A stretch of DNA of 8,901 nucleotides from Burkholderiales bacterium (GTDB taxonomy: Bacteria > Pseudomonadota > Gammaproteobacteria > Burkholderiales > SG8-39), in the NCBI GenBank assembly GCA_025929745.1, contig JAICPQ010000103.1, positions 1-8,901 on the forward strand, written 5' to 3'. The notes under the pieces are model-generated. The model was not told the DNA's origin, did no database searches, and was given only the letters and a program-made list of their open reading frames with translations. A program made the translations under genes and the position numbers. Positions 6,391-8,901 of this stretch are shown here, piece after piece (within the stretch, counting starts at the first letter, position 1; every line of letters begins with the position of its first letter).

Positions 6391-7537
6391 TGCGCTTCTG
6401 TCCGGTCAGCGTCTCGAGCAGGAGGCGATGCGTGTCGCGCGCCCGCTCCTGCAACGCAGGCAGCTTCTCGGCGATGCGCGCGGGCATCGAGCGACGGCGG
6501 TCCCAGGAGTCGTCCAGATAGGCGATGAGGCGCCCGGCGTTCACGAGTTGAAGCGGCGGCGCGGGCAGACCGAGCGCGTCGAGGAAGCCGCTCACCTTGC
6601 CGGCATACGGTAGCGCGATGAAGGGCGTGCCCTGGATCGCGGCGAAGATGAGGAAATGCAGTCGCATGCCGAGCGCGAAGTCGAACTTGCCCATCAAAGA
6701 GAGGATCTGGCCCGAGGTGTATTCGCCCTTGAGCACCGTGGCGCGCTGCGCGCGCAGCATCTTCGCGATGACGGCGTGACTGTGCTGCGTGTCGAGCACC
6801 GAGCGCTCCATCGGCACGAACACGATGTCGGCGTCATAGCGGTCGACCATGAAATCCGCGGCGTTCGCGAGGAGCGCGTGGTAGACCTTCTCGTCGAGGT
6901 CGGGGGCGGCGACGCCCGGCTCCCGCACCGACATGCCGATCAGGCGCCGGCGGCCTTCGAGACCCTCGCGCTTCAGCAGGCCGCGCGGCAGAGGCTCGGG
7001 CTTCATGAGGAGCGCGGGGTCCGCGGTCACGATTACATCCCGGTGCAGCCCTGCTTCCTCGAGCACGCGATGCGCGCTTTTCTCGCGCACCGTGACCACG
7101 TCGGCGTCCGTCAGGTTTTCGCGCACCGCGGCCTGCGCGGCCGCGTGGGTGAGCGGCCCGGCGCCGATGGCGTAGACGAAGACCGGGACGCGCTTCTCGT
7201 GCGCGATCTGGACCTCGCGCAGATACGTGCGCGCATCGGCGTCGTAAAGGATACCGCCGCCGCCCAGGATAAGGAGATCCAGCCGCTCGACCTCGGGCAA
7301 GACCTCGGCGCGCGAGAGGTTGCGTACCTGCACCGCGCGCTCGACGCCGTGCCGGCGCTTGGTGTCCTCGGCATCGCGCGAGAACACCGTGAGCTCTAGC
7401 CGAGGCAGGTCCTTCCGCAGCTGCGTGATGATGGACTGGAGAATGGCCTCGTCGCCGAGGTTCAGGCCTCCGTACGAGCCGGTAATACCGACTCGGTAAA
7501 CGTCCTTGCCGGTGGGCATGTCGCGCCATACATGCAA
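6368..7537 (-). CDS. csaB: Polysaccharide pyruvyl transferase family protein (CsaB-like)
   Basis: This 389-residue protein belongs to the PS_pyruv_trans family, whose members move pyruvate from phosphoenolpyruvate to sugars of cell-surface polymers as ketals. Visible segments are VGITGSYGGLNLGDEAIL (16-33), the first nucleotide-fold loop of CsaB-type proteins; LLILGGGGILYD (88-99); VFVYAIGAGPL (119-129); VTVREKSAHRVLEEAG (148-163); TADPALL (171-177); and MRLHFLIFAAIQGTPFIALP (291-310) with Tyr311 and KV (314-315). Arg292 and His294 match the Arg-x-His pair known to be essential in yeast Pvg1. There is no membrane segment or signal peptide. The start at 7537 is uncertain: ATG at 7519 (Met7) is equally plausible and neither has a clear ribosome site. 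No glycosyltransferase, polymerase or flippase gene is nearby, so a surface-polymer role is family inference and the symbol approximate. It overlaps the following FAD oxidoreductase start by 23 bases. Confidence 0.85.
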   Translation of the reverse strand: MHVWRDMPTGKDVYRVGITGSYGGLNLGDEAILQSIITQLRKDLPRLELTVFSRDAEDTKRRHGVERAVQVRNLSRAEVLPEVERLDLLILGGGGILYDADARTYLREVQIAHEKRVPVFVYAIGAGPLTHAAAQAAVRENLTDADVVTVREKSAHRVLEEAGLHRDVIVTADPALLMKPEPLPRGLLKREGLEGRRRLIGMSVREPGVAAPDLDEKVYHALLANAADFMVDRYDADIVFVPMERSVLDTQHSHAVIAKMLRAQRATVLKGEYTSGQILSLMGKFDFALGMRLHFLIFAAIQGTPFIALPYAGKVSGFLDALGLPAPPLQLVNAGRLIAYLDDSWDRRRSMPARIAEKLPALQERARDTHRLLLETLTGQKRNAHPKAA

Positions 7538-7627
7538 AAAGGGTTCCCGCTAGGCAATCCAACCGGCTCAGGCGGAATGGACGTTGCGCCGCGTTGTTCA
7601 CCGCAGGTACCCTCACGATAAGAAACC
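7538..7627. other. 90-base divergent promoter region, csaB-like / methyltransferase
   Basis: This is the longest non-coding stretch in the window and must hold the starts of both divergent units. For the plus strand, TTGTTC (7594-7599) and GATAAG (7617-7622) with a 17-base spacer are the best candidate boxes, but three and four of six matches are weak and would give an almost leaderless transcript. The minus strand has no convincing box pair. GGGTTCCC (7544-7551) is a perfect 8-base palindrome of unknown meaning. Confidence 0.3.
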
Positions 7628-8197
7628 ATGCCTAGACTTTTCGCCTTCGCGCTCGCCGCCCTGCTGGGCGGCACCGCAGCTTTCGCGCAGAACCCCTCGG
7701 AACCCTACGTCGGCCAGCCCGGCAAGGACGTGGTCTGGGTGCCCACCCCCCACACCCTGACCGAGAAGATGCTCGACATGGCCAAGGTGACCTCCAAGGA
7801 CTTCGTCATGGACTTGGGGTCGGGCGACGGGCGCAACGTGATCGCCGCGGCGAAGCGCGGCGCGCGCGCCCTCGGCGTCGAGTACGAAGCGCAACTCGTC
7901 CAAATCTCCCGCAAGAACGCCCAGGCCGCCGGCGTGGGCGACAAGGCCCAGTTCGTCCAGGGCGATATGTTCGAGGCCGACATCTCGCAGGCGACCGTTC
8001 TCGCCCTCTTCCTGCTTCCGGACAACTTGCGGCGTCTCAAGCCCAAATTCGAAAAGCTCAAGCCCGGTACGCGCATCGTGACCAACGGCTTCGAGATCGA
8101 CGGCTGGGAAGCGAAGGAAATCGCGCGTATCGACAAGGACTGCGGCGGCTGGTGCACCGCCTACCTCTACATCCTCCCGGCGAGGGCTAAGGAGTAA
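7628..8197 (+). CDS. Class I SAM-dependent methyltransferase with signal peptide
   Basis: This 189-residue protein begins with an apparent Sec signal peptide: Arg3, a hydrophobic core (residues 4-14) and an Ala-Phe-Ala cleavage site before Gln21. The mature part is a compact class I methyltransferase: VWVPTPHTLTEKMLDMA (36-52), motif I DLGSGDGRNVIAAA (62-75), acidic Glu85 in GVEYEAQLV, GDMFEAD (112-118) and LALFLLPDNLRRLKPKF (125-141), then KPGTRIVTNGF. The order resembles FAM173-type protein lysine methyltransferases, and I recall bacterial relatives with leaders; both points are recognition, not a search result. Cys172 and Cys176 near the C-terminus could form a disulfide, in line with export. 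The substrate is unknown, and a periplasmic SAM enzyme raises the question of where SAM would come from. The ATG at 7628 is the only start giving the leader; only a weak AAG-type ribosome site precedes it. Its last 11 bases overlap the convergent dehydrogenase gene. Confidence 0.85.
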   Translation: MPRLFAFALAALLGGTAAFAQNPSEPYVGQPGKDVVWVPTPHTLTEKMLDMAKVTSKDFVMDLGSGDGRNVIAAAKRGARALGVEYEAQLVQISRKNAQAAGVGDKAQFVQGDMFEADISQATVLALFLLPDNLRRLKPKFEKLKPGTRIVTNGFEIDGWEAKEIARIDKDCGGWCTAYLYILPARAKE

Positions 8198-8901
8198 TCT
8201 CGAGCACCGCGTTGCGGGGCTTCTCGCCCTGCAGCACGCGCACCACTTCCTCCGCAGCGCCCCACTCACCGCGCGCTTGCGCTTCGCGCGTCGAGCCGCC
8301 GATGTGCGGTGTGAACAGCACGTTGTCCAGCTTGAGCAGGGGATGGTCCTTCGTCGGAGGTTCCGTTTCGAGGACGTCGATCGCCGCTCCGGCGATGCGC
8401 TTCTCGCTTAGACAACGTAACAGCGCAGCCTCTTCCACGACTCCACCCCGCGCAAGATTCACCAGATACGCGGTCTGCTTCATCAGTGCGAGCTGACGCT
8501 CGCCGATGAGGTGGCGCGTCTCCTTGTTGAGCGGGCAATGCAGCGTGACGAAGTCCGAGCCTTTGAAAAGCTCCTCGAGCCCGACCCAGCGTCCGCCGAG
8601 GGCGGTGACATGCGACGCGGGTATATAGGGGTCGCAGACAAGGAGCGCCATCTCGAAGGCGCGCGCACGGAGCGCGACGCGCGTGCCGATGTTTCCCATT
8701 CCGACGATGCCGAGCGTCTTGCCGGCGAGCTCGGCGCCGATGAAACGGAGGTAATCGCTCCAGCGGTTCGTTTTCACCGCCGCATCGGCTGCTACGCTGT
8801 GACGCGCGATCGCGATCATCTGGCCGAACGTGAGCTCGGCGACCGCGGCTGCGTTCGAGCCGGGCATGTTCGTGACCCAGACCTTGTGCTCACGCGCCGC
8901 G
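8187..8901 (-). CDS. D-2-hydroxyacid dehydrogenase, 5' end cut by window edge
   Basis: The reading frame is open from the right edge to a TAG at 8187, giving 237 C-terminal residues; family length suggests about 75-90 are missing. The protein is a D-isomer-specific NAD-dependent 2-hydroxyacid dehydrogenase, like phosphoglycerate dehydrogenase, and would be cytoplasmic. Counting from the edge, the NAD-binding loop is GIVGMGNIG (64-72) and the acidic end of the Rossmann strand is CDP (89-91). The catalytic set is Arg151 (NLARGGVVEE), Glu180 (DVLETEPP) and His199 (FTPHIGGSTREA). The 29-residue Arg-Glu spacing equals that of E. coli SerA. The C-terminus stops soon after the catalytic domain, with no ACT domain, so this is not a SerA with serine feedback control. 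Exact substrate (3-phosphoglycerate, glyoxylate or another 2-oxoacid) is undetermined. An in-frame ATG at 8867 is internal, because conserved residues precede it. Confidence 0.9.
   Translation of the reverse strand, partial: AAREHKVWVTNMPGSNAAAVAELTFGQMIAIARHSVAADAAVKTNRWSDYLRFIGAELAGKTLGIVGMGNIGTRVALRARAFEMALLVCDPYIPASHVTALGGRWVGLEELFKGSDFVTLHCPLNKETRHLIGERQLALMKQTAYLVNLARGGVVEEAALLRCLSEKRIAGAAIDVLETEPPTKDHPLLKLDNVLFTPHIGGSTREAQARGEWGAAEEVVRVLQGEKPRNAVLEITP

Noticed and set aside
7541..7551. GGGAACCC followed by TTTTT on the minus strand as an intrinsic terminator
   Set aside because: The palindrome has no loop, and the T-run sits directly before the csaB-like start, where no upstream minus-strand gene needs termination.

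Overview
The window is GC-rich, gene-dense chromosomal DNA from a Gram-negative bacterium. I infer a betaproteobacterium (Burkholderiales-like), from the general look of the KefB/KefC-type antiporter, the EamA transporter, the short RPDGYYW protein and the flavin reductase. This rests on sequence recognition only, with no database search. I see no tRNA, rRNA, CRISPR array, insertion sequence, phage gene or attachment site, and no stretch over 100 bases lacks a gene.

Layout from left to right. Positions 1-499 (minus) carry most of a flavin reductase, cut by the left edge. It is divergent, with only 15 bases between start codons, from a Kef-type CPA2 cation/proton antiporter with a C-terminal NAD-binding RCK domain (515-2317, plus). 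The antiporter ends tail to tail with, and overlaps by 81 bases, an EamA/DMT transporter (2237-3124, minus). That gene is divergent from a small conserved hypothetical gene (3153-3467, plus), which stops six bases before the end of the next gene. A minus-strand run then reads, in transcription order, polysaccharide pyruvyl transferase family protein (7537-6368), FAD-dependent oxidoreductase (6390-4963, overlapping by 23 bases) and PAS-histidine kinase-receiver hybrid (4904-3474, after a 58-base gap). To its right, and divergent from it, is a class I SAM-dependent methyltransferase with an apparent signal peptide (7628-8197, plus). That gene overlaps by 11 bases the end of a D-2-hydroxyacid dehydrogenase (8187-8901, minus) cut by the right edge.

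The genes do not make up one recognisable pathway. The pyruvyl transferase and FAD oxidoreductase are very likely co-transcribed and translationally coupled; the hybrid kinase may belong to the same transcript. The other pairs look like independent units packed closely. I found no convincing undescribed system. The points most worth a second look are the mirrored start region between the flavin reductase and kef, the exported methyltransferase, the kinase that lacks most of its ATP lid, and the uncertain start of the small hypothetical gene.
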